Notes: generated by a model from the sequence alone, not told the origin. Positions 13,001 through 27,800 are shown, counted from the first letter of the stretch. The stretch is DNA of 64,000 bases from Callaeas wilsoni (GCA_013398955.1 VWPU01004874.1:167953-231952); one strand, 5' to 3'. Numbers and translations: made by a program.

Positions 13001-16000
13001 TGACTTTTGGTCTGTATTTATCAGGAACTGCAACACCTGTATTTTTTTTTAGTCCTGGAGATGAGGAGAAGAGTTTAGGATTAACAATTCAGATCTTTTA
13101 ATGCCTCTTATGGGAAGTGACTTAATGGACTGCCCTTTTAGGAGACATTCATGACAGAAAGATGAGAAAGAAAACAGCTTAGAAATTTCTCTCTGAGCAT
13201 GAGGCTTCCACAAAGCTTGTGAAATACTAGCATCATCGAAATTGACTTAAATACTATAATTTAATTTGTTTTCACTCTTCAAAAGGTGAATGCCACCAGC
13301 AAAATGATATGCAAAGCATGCAAGCTACATGTAAAGGAAAAATCATAAAATATACAAAGAGGTGTTGACTCAGTTTTCCTGGAACACTCTCACAAACAGA
13401 GTGAAAAATCTGTTCTTTAACAGTGTTTTTACTGCTCTGTTCCTTCCTGGGAAGCTCTTCAGAGAATCCCCAAATCACCTCTTCTCTCTTCAGAGGTTTC
13501 TTTCTTGGAATCTTCCTTGACATGTGATGGGACATCCTAAATTCCTCACCAAAGTTTTGTGAGGTTCTTCTCTTCACACATCCTGGAATGTTTCAGCCTT
13601 TCTGCAAGTTTCTTTACCTAAACTTCCCCCTCCCCTTTTAGAGGTACCAAATAACTTCTTTGATTAACAAAAATTGCACTATCACACATGTATTGCATAG
13701 CAAGCGTACAATTACATCTACCCACACTGCAGGGCTGGAGACAAAAAGCACAAGCAAGCACCTGACAATAGAGAGGCATAAACACTTCTCCAAGTAATAG
13801 TTTTATCCATTTTCTCTCTGTTTTAAAGTAATACATACACGAGGAGCCAATATTGTAGTAAAATCTTCGTGCTTGTTATTGCAGTGGGCTCTTAGGACTG
13901 CTGTTTGAAAGTCAACTGCTGAAATCTGGTACTGAGAGCTGTCATCTGCTGCCTGCCTACAAGCTGCCAATAGATTTTCATTTCTATTGCCATGGAAACA
14001 AAGGCTGGCATGACTTAGAGAAAAAGAGGGGAGGGAAAAAAACAAAGTCTCTTAGACAGCCAGAGTTTTCAAACTTTGACCCAAGATAGAATTCACCTTT
14101 AATCCCCATAAAGGTCACACTGAAAGGGTCAGGCAGGAATAGTGCCTGGTATTGTCCCTTTTTCTGATCTCTCAGCTGTCAAAACTGTGAGCCTGGCCAG
14201 ATTAAGTCATGGATATCTTCTCTCCAGAGCAGCTGCCTTTCCAAGGCAGTCAGGAGTGGGAAAGGAGGATGAATATCTGGGATTTGTCTCACCTGGAAGC
14301 AGGGCAGAGCTGCTGAATCTGCCATGTGTGGGACTTGACAAGCATCACAATCATGTCAGGCCCTGCCTAAACACTCCCATATTGTACCCAGAAAATGCAT
14401 TAATCTGTAGCAGCTGCATTTCTCACTGCAAGTAGAAAACATTTCTGAACTACCGGCTAAAGCAGCTCTTTCAACGTCTGTTACATATCATTACACAACA
14501 CTTCCATTACAGTATTTTAACAGAATAATCATAGAATAGGAGTCAAAATTTACCCAGCTTTAGGGTGGAACAAACCCTGCCATTTCGTAGCCACTTAGAT
14601 TTAGTAGCCATTTCCAGAGTCTGTCAGGTATTGAAAGATTCATGCAGCTGTTTTTATTACACCTGACAGTGGCAGACTAGAAATGTAGCTTCTATAAACA
14701 TTTGCAAGCTTCCTTTCATCCATTTTTTCTCCCCGATACTTTGTCTTCATTGGTCACCAGGTGTCATTAACTGTGGAAGTTATCCCAGCTTTTACATTTT
14801 TTCCCAAGGATTATTAGTGGTTTTGAGCAATCATTTAGCTGTTAAAATTAGCACAAGGAAAACTACAGTTTAATTAACTATTTGAACACAGTGTTGATCT
14901 CACTTTAGTTAGCTGGTGTATTTATGGTCTGTTTATTAATTTTTTTTTAATCATGCCCTGCTACTGACTGCTTGGGCCTTCTGTCCATTACAGCTCCTGT
15001 CTGATGCACATTTTTTCCCCCCATTTCTTAACTTCTTTTTGTATGACCTTTTCTTTCCTTCCTTTTACTTGGAGAGCACTAGGAGGGACCTGCTGGTGTT
15101 TCTCCTTGATCAGTGAAGTGTCCCCTGTGCTATCCTCTAAATCAGACTGTGTAAGCCAGAGGCTTAAACTCCTTGAAGCTTCTGCAACACGACTTTTCTT
15201 CAGACAGTACATCATCTCCTGAGATCACACAGAGGAAATCGATTCTGTGGGCAGGTACTGCGCCTGCAGTACTTCCAAAACTACTGCCCTAAACACAGAC
15301 TGCCAAATAAAATGGAAAATGAATAAGGAAATACACCTGGGTACAGGTGTCCCCACACACCTGTCAGATTCTTGTTTTAAAGAACTCAAGGACTAAAGTC
15401 ACAGATATTCTAGTTTAATGGGATCCATCCAGATCAATAGGGTGGAGCAGCAATCAGGGTTAGCAAAGGTAACAGACCCTTAGCACAACTATTATTTCAG
15501 GGGTTTAACAGCAGATTTTCATAAAAGCAAAGCAGACATCTTTTTTCCCTCCATACTACCTATCTTTTTTAAAAAATAATTTTTAAAATAAGTTTACTTT
15601 AGCCTATATCACAATCAGATGAAAACTCACAGTACATAAAATAACAGTTTGGTCTTTATTTGGGGTTTGGTATTAAATTTTAGGATTATATTTCCATTTT
15701 TCTAATTATATATGGAAAGGGTAGCAGTGGCTTCCTTGAAATGAACAACAAGGAGTGATTATTTAATCATGTAATCACTAGCACAGGGGGAAGTGAAAAG
15801 CAAAACGAGAAACATGGCATGACTCACAAGGAAGTGCAAGGGCTGACAAGTGGCAGTGTCACTCCTCTGCCAGCCCCCAGGACTCGGGGAAGCAATCAGA
15901 TCCTGGTGACCTGCAGATATTTACCCCACCTTTAAAGCTTGTTCCAAAGGAAGCCTAAGAAAAGCTCTTTGACAAAACAGCTCTGTTGTGCTTTGGCAGC

Positions 16001-18780
16001 CTTCCTGAGCACCTCCTGTGACCAGGTAAGGATCTCCAGGGGATTGCAGGCACTCAGAGGACAAGATTAAGCGAGGGAGATCAGGAATGATGAAGGTGGA
16101 GACAGCAAACAGAGGCAAAGATAGAAGTGACGTTCAGAGAATTAAGAGATAGAAGAAAGGGTAAGCGGAGGTGAAGAAAAATATGGCATTTTTTGCCCCG
16201 TAGAATCAATTGTGTTTCAAAAAATATCAAGATGCTGCTCAAAAGAGGGATCAAGGACACAAAGAGGAAGTTTAAGGAAAAAAAGAGGATTCATGCAACT
16301 GCTACACAAACATCACTCAAACTACAGGCTAAAATTTTGTAGTCAATCAGCTCCTGCAGTGGGTGAGATTCACAGCCACTGGCCCTTGCACTTCCATCAG
16401 ATTATTTCCTCGTGGTGGTTGTCAGGGAATCCTAAAGCTTACCTTCCCTCCCAGGTCCAGTAAGCCATTGTTAGGGCTATTTATTTCAGTCACTAATCTC
16501 ATATTTCTTTGCCAGTACTACCTTCACTTGAAACACTAAGCTTTAGCCACATGCAGTTTACAGTTTCTCAAGATGCTACATTTTTTGCTTGAACATTTAA
16601 AGATTCGCTGAAAGTTTAGATTCTCTTTTAAGAAAAAAAAAATAATTCCTATCTTTTTTTTTAAATGGTTAAGACTAATATTAAACCACAAGTTTTCTGT
16701 TATAATTATATCATAAAATGGACTTGACATAAGATCAGACAAGACATACACAGAACAGGAACGGCATGAAGCATCATTTGCTGCTCGTAACTGATTTATT
16801 TTTCAAGACTGAGGGTTCCAAACTCAGAAACCTACTGAACAAAAAGCATAAGAATGGATTGAAATCTCTGTCAGGCATATCTAGCAAAGCCAAAGCCACA
16901 TTACTTTTCTGAACAGTGCTTTTCTGAAACTCTGGACTCCTCTTCTGGGGAGTTCTGGCTGGACTTACGAGTCCATAGCTGAAGAAAACACAAACTGTGC
17001 ACATAGTGTGGACACAGTGCAAAGAGACAGGAATTTTTCTGGCCTGTCTCCAAACAGAGTAACGGTTGGCTAGGCTTTGCAATTAAGTGGGATTTTTTTT
17101 TTTTATGGTTTCAAAGATTTTCAGGACTGCTGGAAAACCTGTGGCTTTTCACAGGCCCATTAAGCCTGGCAGCAGACATTACCTTCCCCTCGCTGAGTCA
17201 AGCACTGCAAAATAATGCTCCCATAATTCTGTCAGTCTCTTGCTCTCTAAGCCTGAAGAGCCAGTTATACAAAGTGACAATGAGAGAGAGGAGGCATCTT
17301 TGGCAAGGGTTTCCAGAGTCACTTTGGCCTGTCACATACCCACAGGGAGATCACTCCACGCAGTCGCCCTCCCAGAATTTGACAGTTATTTATATTCTGT
17401 GCTTCTGTACAAAATGTGTCTGATTTCACTATTTCAAGCACCAGCTACCCCACAGAATTTCATTCCTGAGCAGCACCTCACAGAGGAAACTTTTCCCAAA
17501 GACTTTTCAGAAACCACTTAGGTGCCAGCACGGTCACACCACACTTTGTATTTAGAAGTTGCTCAAGTAGGAATGATTTTTGCTCCTTGGAGAATTCCAC
17601 ACATGGAGCTGCTGCTTGACAAAGCCCAGTGTAACAGCATCTGTTCTCCAGTGAGCATCTCTTGGAGTTTCAATGACAGTTCTCTCATCAGTGCTTTGTC
17701 TCAAAAGAAACACGTAACAAAACTTGACACATGTTAAGATATTTTTTGACATAATTGAAAGCAGGATAGAAGTCTCCATTTATAAGAAAATGCAATTATT
17801 TTCTCAGGAGGTGTCATTTAAAAGAAATAAGCCTATTTTACTCTATCAAAAGGTTCAAACTAAATGGACTTGAGGAGAGCAACACTTTGAAGAAGTAAAG
17901 AACAACAAAGACATCTCTCAAATGATGAATTTTGAAGTAGTGTTAATAAAAGTGAAGGACAGGCTGATCCCAAATGTATTGTAGAAAGGTAATTATAAGG
18001 CTTCCTTCTTGTATATTTGTCTATTTATCCTCAGTGGTCTCCAAAACCATGATGGTTCTAGTCATGCATTTTTTTTAAATCAAATTTAAAACTGTGAAAA
18101 GTTTGTGATGAAGAATTAATCATTTTTAAAGCATTATGCAATCATTTCTATGGAATATTTATCAGACTAAAGAGTATTTTATTTATTAGAGAGTATATAA
18201 CTGAGTGTTTTTCAACACACTCCAGAAACCTGGTAAGAGAATGTATAACATTGCAATTCCCCAAATTAATCTATTGGCAACCAGGCAAATAAATGTTAGA
18301 AAGATAAGTGCATTAGCACTTTAAAGTGCCCAGAACAAGAGAAGTTAAGGCAAAATCCATGATATTTGACAGAAAATATTATCTTGCCAATGCTTTTACA
18401 CAGAATTTTAATTGGCTGCCTAGTGAGTGCAAATTACCATTTGTGATTTGTTGCCACTACTACAATGTTTCATTACAGTAGTTTTGGAAAAAAAAACAAC
18501 AAGTAACAGATCTGCTTAATTTTCTATATTCTGCTGCAGAAGTTTATGACAAACAGTAATTGCTGTATCAAAGAGGTCTAGCTAATTCTCAGTGCTCCAC
18601 ATTCATGCTGATATGCCACAATTGGTAAGGCAATTGTTTTCCAATATCGCATTGAAAAATGACAGATAAAGACCTCATCCTGGTTTTTCACTGGCAAAGG
18701 CAGGAGAAGTGAAGGGGAAAGATTTTAATCTTTCACTCTGATGGATGCTGGAGAGGAAGCTTCTTTTTTCCTTCTTTAAT
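10001..18780. other. Long AT-rich non-coding block, no gene seen
   Basis: No exon, RNA gene or mobile element is recognised. Short homopolymers are present (A13 near 10217, T12 at 17093-17104). Open frames reach 108 codons (11147-11473, + strand) without any recognisable domain. The stretch near 10820-10880, with a TCAGCTGA E-box-containing palindrome, and several TAATTA-type words look like ordinary or possibly conserved non-coding DNA. This cannot be told apart without an alignment. Confidence 0.6.
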
Positions 18781-19351
18781 ATGCTCCTCATGGTTTAACC
18801 CCAGCCAGTAAGTGAGGACCATACAGACAGTTGCTCCCTTCCCATGCCCTTCCTTGGTGGGATGAGGTGGAGAATCAAGGAAAAAAAAAGTAAAACTCAT
18901 GGGTTGAGGTGAAAAACGTCTAATAATTGAAACAAACTAAGGTATACTACTACTACTAATGATGGTAATGAAAAGGAGAGAAACAACACCTGAGGGAAGC
19001 AGGTAATGCACAACAGAATTGCTCACCATGCACTGAGCAATGCCCAGCCCAGCCCTGAGCAGCAATCAGCTCCTCACAGAAAACTTCCCCAAGTTCATAC
19101 ACTGACTTTCTGGGGTATGGAATATCCCTTTGGCCAGTTTGGATCAGTTGGCCGTGCTCCCTCTCAGCTTTTTGTGCACCTGCCCCCTGGCAGAGCATGA
19201 GACACTGAAGAGTCCTGGACTTGAGGAGAGCACTACCCAGCAACAACCAAAATATTGCTGTGTTACCTTCATTATTCCCATACGAAGTCCAAAACACAGC
19301 ACTGCACCAGCTGCTAAGAAGAAAAATCTATCCCAGATGAAAAGCAAGACA
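18781..19351 (+). mobile_element. Avian ERVL-type LTR, solo, degenerate
   Basis: An old endogenous-retrovirus long terminal repeat. The left end carries the 'tggtttaaccccagcc' block typical of avian ERVL LTRs. It is followed by the gtggga/gaggtggagaatca region, the 'actcatgggttgaggt' block near 18897, and the 'gtatggaatatccctttgg' block at about 19117. The right end carries the 'tatcccagatgaaaagca' block. The order and spacing of these blocks fit a nearly complete LTR in plus orientation. No gag, pol or env remnant flanks it, so it is probably a solo LTR left by LTR-LTR recombination. I could not find a convincing target-site duplication, which fits an old, mutated copy. The open frames inside it (e.g. 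18956-19297, - strand) are chance antisense frames, not genes. Confidence 0.82.
18944..18960. repeat. Short (ACT)n microsatellite inside the ERVL LTR
   Basis: About five uninterrupted ACT/TAC units lie within the LTR body. This is a small local expansion in the degenerate element. Confidence 0.7.
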
Positions 19352-20469
19352 ATGCAGCTTTACAGGAAAAATATTAGGAAGATATAAATAGGAATTTCAG
19401 CACAGGGACATTATTGTAAAAATAGTTTCTAAAAGTACAGATCTCTGTAAGTTGAGAGGAGGTCTTGATTATACTTTCTCAACATTATGCTGACTGCCCT
19501 TTCAATCAAGCCTCCCTTCCTGTTTATCATTCACAGTGGGTTTATTCCTTCCTTGCACCTCTTGTATTTTCCCTCAGCCCTCACATTCTCCCTTTTACCC
19601 TACAATATCTCATTCCATTTTCACACCACCATCCCCTAGAGCTGGCTAGGGAAAACAGAAAGCATGCTGACTTGTTGTAGGAAGTTTCCCATGCTTTGCC
19701 CTACTACATTAGTCCCAAAACTTCAGCTTGGTTTTACAGATAAATGTCCTCTTTTGCAAAAAGCTGACCTCCAAACTTGCATAAAGCCCTTCAGCCAGGG
19801 GTTCTTGGTGATTCTACAGGACCACTGTGGTGATCACCCTAATTCTCCTTGGTATCCACAGCAGCAACTCAACAAGGGATCTGAAACACATCAGCCAGAG
19901 ACTGTAGTAGAGCATGCACAACTTTAAAGGGTCAGAGACCTACAAATTCTGTCCCAAAGGGAGCCTGGTCTGACTGGGCAGATTACATTGCCACAGTGGT
20001 TATAAATAAGCCCCTAAAGATCAGTTCACAGCACAAGGAAAAGGTTCTTTAAGCACATCTAGCACACACATGCACAGCAGTAGATGCTCTGACATGATAC
20101 ATCTTTGTATTCATCTCAAAAATCTATAGAAAAGCAAAATAATGTCACCAAACAAAAAGGTGTTCTTTTCTCAAGAATGATGAGCCCCCAGACTGAATGC
20201 TATTAAAGAAAATAATCTATCAGAAAACAAAGCTTCTCTTTTTCTAGCAGATTAAAAAAAGCTCTGAAGTTTGCCTGCTTTGCCTTAGAGCACTTTAAAG
20301 CATCCCTTTGTACAGCGTTCAATTACTTCAACCTTGTTATCACCCCATTTCCCTCTGTTCATCACCGGCCATCATTAAGCTTTTTAAACTCGAAAGGTTA
20401 ATTACAACATAATTGTTCCCCTTACAGTGACTGATACATAGATATACCGGTTTTCCCCTTTTAAGTAAC

Positions 20470-20489
20470 AAAGAAAGAAAGAAAGAAAG
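20470..20489. repeat. (GAAA)n microsatellite
   Basis: About five perfect GAAA units, directly visible. Confidence 0.9.
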
Positions 20490-21499
20490 GGAACTGAACT
20501 ATTCTTATTTAGGATCTGTTCTGAAAGAACTTTCTCTAATATTGATAAGCAATTACCATGCCAGTAAAATCTAACCAGTACCTATATAATTTACATAAAG
20601 CAGTGGGGTGCCTTGAAGAGGGGTTTTAAAAGAATTGAAGGAAGGGAGATAAAACTACCCTTGTGATCCATATCTTTCACATCAGATGCAAAATACAGCA
20701 GTAACTGTCAAAGTGCAGCTGCAGCAGCTGAGCAGTTTATGGAATTTGTAAGCAGGATTAGCAACGGGTTTCAACTTTGCTACTCACACAAGCACACACA
20801 GCTTTAATCTGGAGTGGAGTTGCCATTTTGCTTATCTCCATATCAGTCAGATATGGAAAAGTGCAAGTAAGTCATAACAGAAAGACATCTCCTCAGGATC
20901 CCAGACTGCAGTTTTTGTTCTCTGGCTTTAGATTTACTTTCCTACCACAACAGATGAGAGATTCATAAGATGTGGCAGATCAGCATTACAAAGACCACTT
21001 TTGGGTGACAGGCTAAACTTTATGTATCATTTAAAGTGTTAATTATTTAATTCTAATATTCAGTAATTTTTATTATATTTGTGGTTTATTTTCATTATGA
21101 GTTGGCATGTAGGGCAAATTTGACTGTTGGTCTAAACAGAGGCCACAAGATAGGAGACTTGAAGAGGCTGATGGACAATATCCAGTCTGATTAATAAGAC
21201 AGAGCAGTCATCAGGCTTTTTTAAAGCCCAGTATGTATTTTTGATGATGTAAAATCAAGTAATCATATTAAGACAGAGGTGGACATTCAATGACAGTGCA
21301 GACATGTTGTCAGAAGTCCATCTGTGAGGAAAAAATGACAGAGGATGAGTACATGAAGCAGTGAGAACAGAATATCACTGATAAGTTAGTGGGAGACAAT
21401 ATAAAGAGCTCCTGTGTTTAGATGCCTTAATTTCAGTTGCCAGTGGAGAGGCAGCAGTTGGTGGCAGATGTGAGTAAAGCATCAATAATAATCACCATT

Positions 21500-21870
21500 T
21501 TAGAGATATAATATGTGTTCCACCTGCAGCAGGGGAAAGGGAAAAGTCTGATGATGGGAGAGACACAAAAATTAGGGAAAGCAACGAGGAAGAGACAAGA
21601 GGAAAAGGGAAGGTATGAATGCAAAATATAGACTTGTGCAGTAGGTTGAAAAGAGAAAGAAATAAAGGTCACAGTATAAAGAAAATTAACTAATAGGCAG
21701 AAACTGGCATCACAACGCAGAGCAAAATGTTGTGAAAGGCATGGGAGAGTAAGTACAACACGTAATGGTTGTGAAACCTGTGCCCCAAAGAAGAGGAATA
21801 AAGAAGCCATCTCTTAGACAAGTGAATAGGGAACAAGAGGGAGGGGGTTTGAGAGAAAAAAATTTATTGT
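21500..21870. repeat. Purine-rich (A/G) tract
   Basis: The + strand is strongly A/G-biased, with repeated GGGAAAGGG, GAGAGA and GGAAGAG words. The depletion of stop codons on the pyrimidine strand produces the antisense 125-codon frame there. Confidence 0.6.
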
Positions 21871-24800
21871 CAGCAAACATTTGCTAAACCTGAATTAGTT
21901 AGATTCATTGGCACCAATTTTGGTGAGTGAAATTTCCATTGGAGAGTCAAAAATCTATGAAAATCAGGTTTTAGATTTTGGCATTTCCAAATACTTATGT
22001 CGTGAATTACAGATTGTAACATCTGGTTGGACATTAACCCTGAATATTGCCAGCACAACTAATCATTTCAAAAAAGGGCATCTCAAGCTCTAAAAGCCTC
22101 ACAACCCAAGAGAAAAGGTAATAGAACAAAAATATCTGAAGTACTACTTTCTTTGCTGGTTTCTTTTCTAATTTAGATAAAATTTCAGGTTCCAAAGGTA
22201 GACTTTGGTTTTCATTTCCTTTCTAAAATATTAAAGGCAGTTGCTTGTCCTTGCAATTCCTGAAATTAATTAAGAGATGAAGTTTGTTTGCATGCAAGTT
22301 GTGAGTGTTTAGATTCAAATTTCTGGCAGCAACCACATCAAATGTGAGTGTCCACAGTACATTTTGGAAGGTGTTCCAAAGTCTCACTAAAGTTATAGAA
22401 GATGTGTAAAAAATCCAGATTAAAGCATTGCACTTGGGGGGAAAAAAAAAAATCGCTCAGTTATAGGAAAGGAAACAATTGGAAGATGTTCTCAGTCTCT
22501 TTTGAAGAGCCTCGAGCTTACAATCATTTTCTCATTCACATCTCAGATAGGAACATCTTTGGGGCAGCTAACTGCACCTTAAACAAGGCTTATGCTCTCC
22601 AGCTTCAGGTGAGAAGTTTTGGGTTTATTCCTATAGTATTTGTTGGCCTTTATCAAGTCCACTCTGTTATTAAATCAATACCATACATTTAAAAATCTAA
22701 TGAATATAAATATTTGTTGAGAAATCTTATCTTTGTCTCTCAAACTCTATACAAAATAAGCATAAAGTTTCTACAAAAGTCAGGCATGAATGTTCTGTGT
22801 TGCACTGCCAAACTGAGCATATTGTTGGATTAAATTAATAAACAAGTTATCTTGTTGGCAGAACTCTCTTTCAAGAATCTTGATAAACACTTCGGTTGGG
22901 TATCTATTAAAACTTCTGACTGCTTACAATATTTTTCTATTATGGTAACATGTGTCAAGCATCAAAAAAAATATTACTTATTTATTTCCCATGTCAGTCT
23001 GCCTCATTCTGCAATGTTCATTTTCTGTTTATCCTCCTAAAAATGAAAATATAAAGTAAGAGTGATAAAGAAATTTAACACTAATCAGTAGCGAAAACAG
23101 CATCATCATTTAAAATCACACCATGTCATTAAACTTTGTTATGATGAACTACTGGGGTTCATTTAGCTTGTGAATCACTTAGACCTTTCACTTCAGATGA
23201 AGAAATGACAAAGCTAGAGTTCATGCAATCAGGTAGTAATACATAAAATTAACCAGTCGCCAGCTGCTCCACCAGAATTAATGGAGTTGTGGAATACAGA
23301 TTTCTTCTTGAGCAAAATGAGATTAGACACTTGGGAATGTGTTTAATCTCACTAGGACAGGGTGGAGCAGTTACAAGGGTACAGCAGAAAGTGACAGGAA
23401 AACTCAACAGGTACTTAGAAAAAGCCTGGATATACCCAATTTTTAACAGAATGCATTTCTTCCATCACCGTATTTTACAAACTATTCCTACATTAACTGC
23501 AGTATTCTGCAGGTTTCCTGCTGGAGCTGTGTAGAGACTTGTCTTCACAAAGGAGAGAAATGAAAACCCAGACCAAATCCCTGTTCAGTTACTGGCTGTA
23601 CTCAAACTCCCTGCAAGGCATCACACCTTACCTAGAAAAAAGAGCACACAGCTGAAATTTTGATGGCCAGAGACAAAACAAGCTCAGAAAGCAATGACTT
23701 CAGAAAGCTTGTTAAATCTCCTTTGAGAAGACAGTTATTCAAAATTCACAATTAAATAAACTAACAACTCTCATCAACCTTTTTCTCCACCATTTCATTT
23801 GGAGCAGTTTGAATATGTGCTAAGGCTACTGTTTGTAGTATTTAGTACAAAGTTTCATTAAGGTGTCTGTGCAAAGGAACAGCTTTTTCAAAAACATTAA
23901 TGAGTGACTACAGCTGCTTCACCAGAGCTCTCTCGTTACAGCAAATAATTTTTCAGCACTTTCTTTAGCGCCACACAGATGTCCCATTCACCATGAGAGG
24001 GGGATGCACACTCTGGTTTTTAAATGCCCCTGAAAGGAAGTCAGCCCAAGAAAACCAGAACATTATATGTTAGTGGCCTACCTACAAGTGATACCCTCTA
24101 AAGACCCATGGGTCAAAAAAACCCCATTCTGTAATCATTTCACTGCTTTTAGCACAGGTATGTGGAATTCTGTTAATTAATTAATATGTCTAGCAGGCAC
24201 ATCCAATAGGAGACCAGTTACTCCAGTAACCCATCCTTGGGTCAGCCTCTTAGAATTGGTCCAGCAGCTTCTTTGCCTCATTTCTTGTTACATCTCAAGT
24301 TCTGGTGGAAAAAAAGTCAGAAATTCTCTTCTTAAGGAAGAATTTCATGATTGTATTAGTAAGGATTTGCTGACCTGTGAGAGAGGGCAAGAAAAGTACT
24401 AGAAGCTACACAAGTTTACATTGAAAATCCACGAGGCTGCGAATATATGAAAAATATATAAAAAGCTGAAAAAAAATCTTCAGGCACCCTGGCCCACATG
24501 GAGCTGCTGGCCCTCACTGCACACCCACAGGAAGATAACATCAAGGTCTTTTTTTCCCCCACCATCTTCCTTTACCCACATACACTGACCATTTAAGATA
24601 CAGTTCATGCTTACTCCAGCTCAATTTCTTGTTGCTCAAAAGACTGCTCTATCAGGTCCTCTAATCAGTATAATCAAGAACACACTTATTACTTTCCAAG
24701 CACTTGTCGCAATTGTTAGGATAACAAATGGAAAAAAGGAGCAGTAAACCCCTCTGCTAGCTGTTTTCAGTATTCATCCATTTCACTGCAATATTTTTAG

Positions 24801-27800
24801 CTTCCCGCTTACTATTATTCACTTATTCCAAAGCTGAGACTTGTCAAAGCTTTCAGGAACTGTGGGTGAAAAATTCCTTTCAAGACCTTCAGCTGAGGAC
24901 GCGAGCACGATGGCTTTGCCTTTCTTCTGCAAAACACCTCTCAGGACAAGCACAAAGCATTTGCAACAATTCGGGTACGAGTGTTCTGCAGCAACTTTCT
25001 TTATTATTGTGTGAAACATCATTGTCTGCGCCCCTCAAAAAGACCTCAAAGATGCAATTCACCGCAATAATCTTATTCACAATGTATCCATTCTTCTCTT
25101 TCATTTACATTTGAAAGTACTGCTCCTGGACTCCACCACAGAACGGTATTCACAAGATTAAGCACTTGTGCCCATTGAAAGGATACCTTTGAAAAAGTGA
25201 AAACTTGGGTTCTAATTGAAGAGAACTAAATTTCTCCAACATGCTCTGCTATCTACCGTTATCAGCTCTGTTCCAACAGCCCTGATTAGGTCTTTTTTAA
25301 TCTAATTTTTCTTTACTGAGTGATTACAAGACAAGTCGTTCAGAAGATACATCATGTGGAAAAATAAAACCACCACATTTAGGCTTGGGAATAAGATGTA
25401 CAACAGCTGGGGAGTTAAAAAAGAATGACAAAACCATTATGTCTCGAGACAAAAGAAGGATATGTGGAAGCTGCCTAAATCAATAACTAAGTGTAAAGTA
25501 CGCATGCAGTCCTAGAGGTGATCCAATAATTGAAATCTGCTGCTGGTCACCTGAGTCCTGTTTAGCAGGGTCAGCTCATAATTCAAGTGACTTTTGCACT
25601 TCTCATTGATTTTATTTAGCAGCAGATTTGTGGTTCAGACAAGACTATTCATTCCTCAGCATTGGTTCAGATTCAATGAAAGCAATTAAACTTGATTAAA
25701 CATGTTTGTATTTAATCTTAAAACTTGCAAATAAGAATCTATTTAGACCATATACTAATAAAATCGTGCACAATAAAAACTGCTGGGTTTATTTTCCTCT
25801 TTAACCTTACAACATTCATAGGACTACTGTATTATTTTCATTATTTAAAAAAAAGCAAGTTGATAATCTTTTTCTGTAAACATTAGTTATCAGACCCAGG
25901 GACAGTTAGAGCAGTAGGAGATGAAGGTTAAAAAAGAGAATCGCTAGAAGTTAGAAAAGTTGTCTCAATTACAGAATCATACATTAGCAAACCAAAACTG
26001 CTATTTTTGTCATTCATTGTGCTGCTTCCCCAATGCAGAGAAATATTTTTCCTCTTTTTTTGTGAACTTTGACAATTCTATTTTATATTCCATCGGCTGA
26101 AGAGAGAAAATAACAGGGCAGATGCTGTATTCAGGAGTGTTCCTCACTGAACTGCAGTGGGACACTAGATCTCCTCAAGGCTTCACTTTGTGTCTGGAAT
26201 AGGGACTGTGAGGATCAGGGCCTGCCTGTAGAGAAAATTATTAACAAGACTTCTATTGAGCTTTTGTAGAAAGAATATATTTCACTTTTCAGTCATGTGA
26301 TGAGAACGTATTTCACTCCTCACTCACTTGTGACAGCTCAGTGGTGTCAATGGGTATCCCTTTTCCCTGTTCCTATACTTCCCACTTCCATACCTTCGTC
26401 TATTGAGGCTTTGGTTGGTTTCATATTCTTTTTGCCTTTTTCTTCTGCCTTTCTGGAGTCAACCAGACAGGAGCCAGAACTAAGAGGGAAACCTGCAACA
26501 GCCACTGGGAGGTGAAGAACCAGGACACCGAGGCACAGGGAACAAAGATCAGAAACAGAAAATTCTGTTCCATCTCCTAGGCTGCCAGCACTTCTCTTTG
26601 AGAGCCCTAGCAGTTCAGCACAAGAAGAAAAAAAGGTCACAACAAAGTTGTTGTCTGACACACACAATCAAGGCAATCATCAGGGTGAGAAATAAGAGCA
26701 ATATCAAAATTCTTACACCTTTTGGCCCTACAGCATGTGCAGTTCAGGCAAATTAATATTTCTGAACCAAAAGGGGCTTTTTACCCTGCTCTAAAAACCT
26801 GACTAACATTCTGCAGGTACTTGTTACAGGTTTTGGGGGTTTTTTTTTGTTTAATCTCACCTTTAGCATTTCAGGCTGAAGATTTCTGTGATGCTCTCCT
26901 ACAATTTGCTGTTGCCATTTCCCATTCCTAAACCATGACAGAATTCACCAGACAGAAGGTGCAACAGAAGGAAATAGAGTACAATGTCTGAATTCTTTTT
27001 CAGACCTACAGGAGCTTATGGTGCCATTATAAGCTTTGTGGGTGAGAACTGAGCAAGTGACACCAAAGTTGTAAGATTTTGATTTAGAAGCAAAAATAAG
27101 CTGTCTATTCCGTTAACCAGTCCTTTAGCAAATGCTGCTTAACCATTTCACTAATTTCTAGCATGAATTCACAGCCAAAATGATGAGATGGTGAACTCAA
27201 TCATCTTGCAAAATAAAAACTCTCAAGTATCAGACTCACCATGTGTATTAAAACCATCAGAAGGAACTGAGATGAAAGAGGACTGAATTTTGTTTTACAA
27301 GACCATATTCACAGTTTACTTTGCAAATTCTCCAATTTATGATGAGATGCTTAAAGTAACATTTACCAGTCCTAGTTCTCCCAGGTAAGTCAAGAATGCC
27401 TCCATTAAACCTTTTTTCAATATTCCTTCCTATTTGGGACAAAAATCATGGGATTGAAAAGATGACATCTTTACTAGTTTATCTGATATTAACTAGAAGT
27501 AAGCTGTAAAATATAGACTACTTCATCTTCTCTCTCTTTTAATTGGTTTTGGGTCAGTGCTCTATATCCTAAATAACATGGGTCTTCCTGTTATTTTCTT
27601 GTCTACTTCTAACAGATGAGACAATATTTTCTGATTTTTTTAGGCAATTTATAGAGAAGATTTCCTCTAAGTAAGTTTTTAACTAAACTGGCCTCTTTTG
27701 TGAATGAATCTGGAATAAACGACATCATCTGATGCACTACAACAGTCATATTAAAAAACTTGCTTTTTCACCTGAGCAAGTTCTCATAGAGCAGCCCAAG

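Noticed and set aside
14527..14580. Possible CR1 tail starting 'atcatagaatag'
   Set aside because: The following bases do not continue with the CR1 order; an 8-10-base match is expected by chance.
21433..21810. 125-codon - strand frame with hydrophobic character
   Set aside because: Complement of a purine-rich stretch; composition explains both its length and its hydrophobicity.
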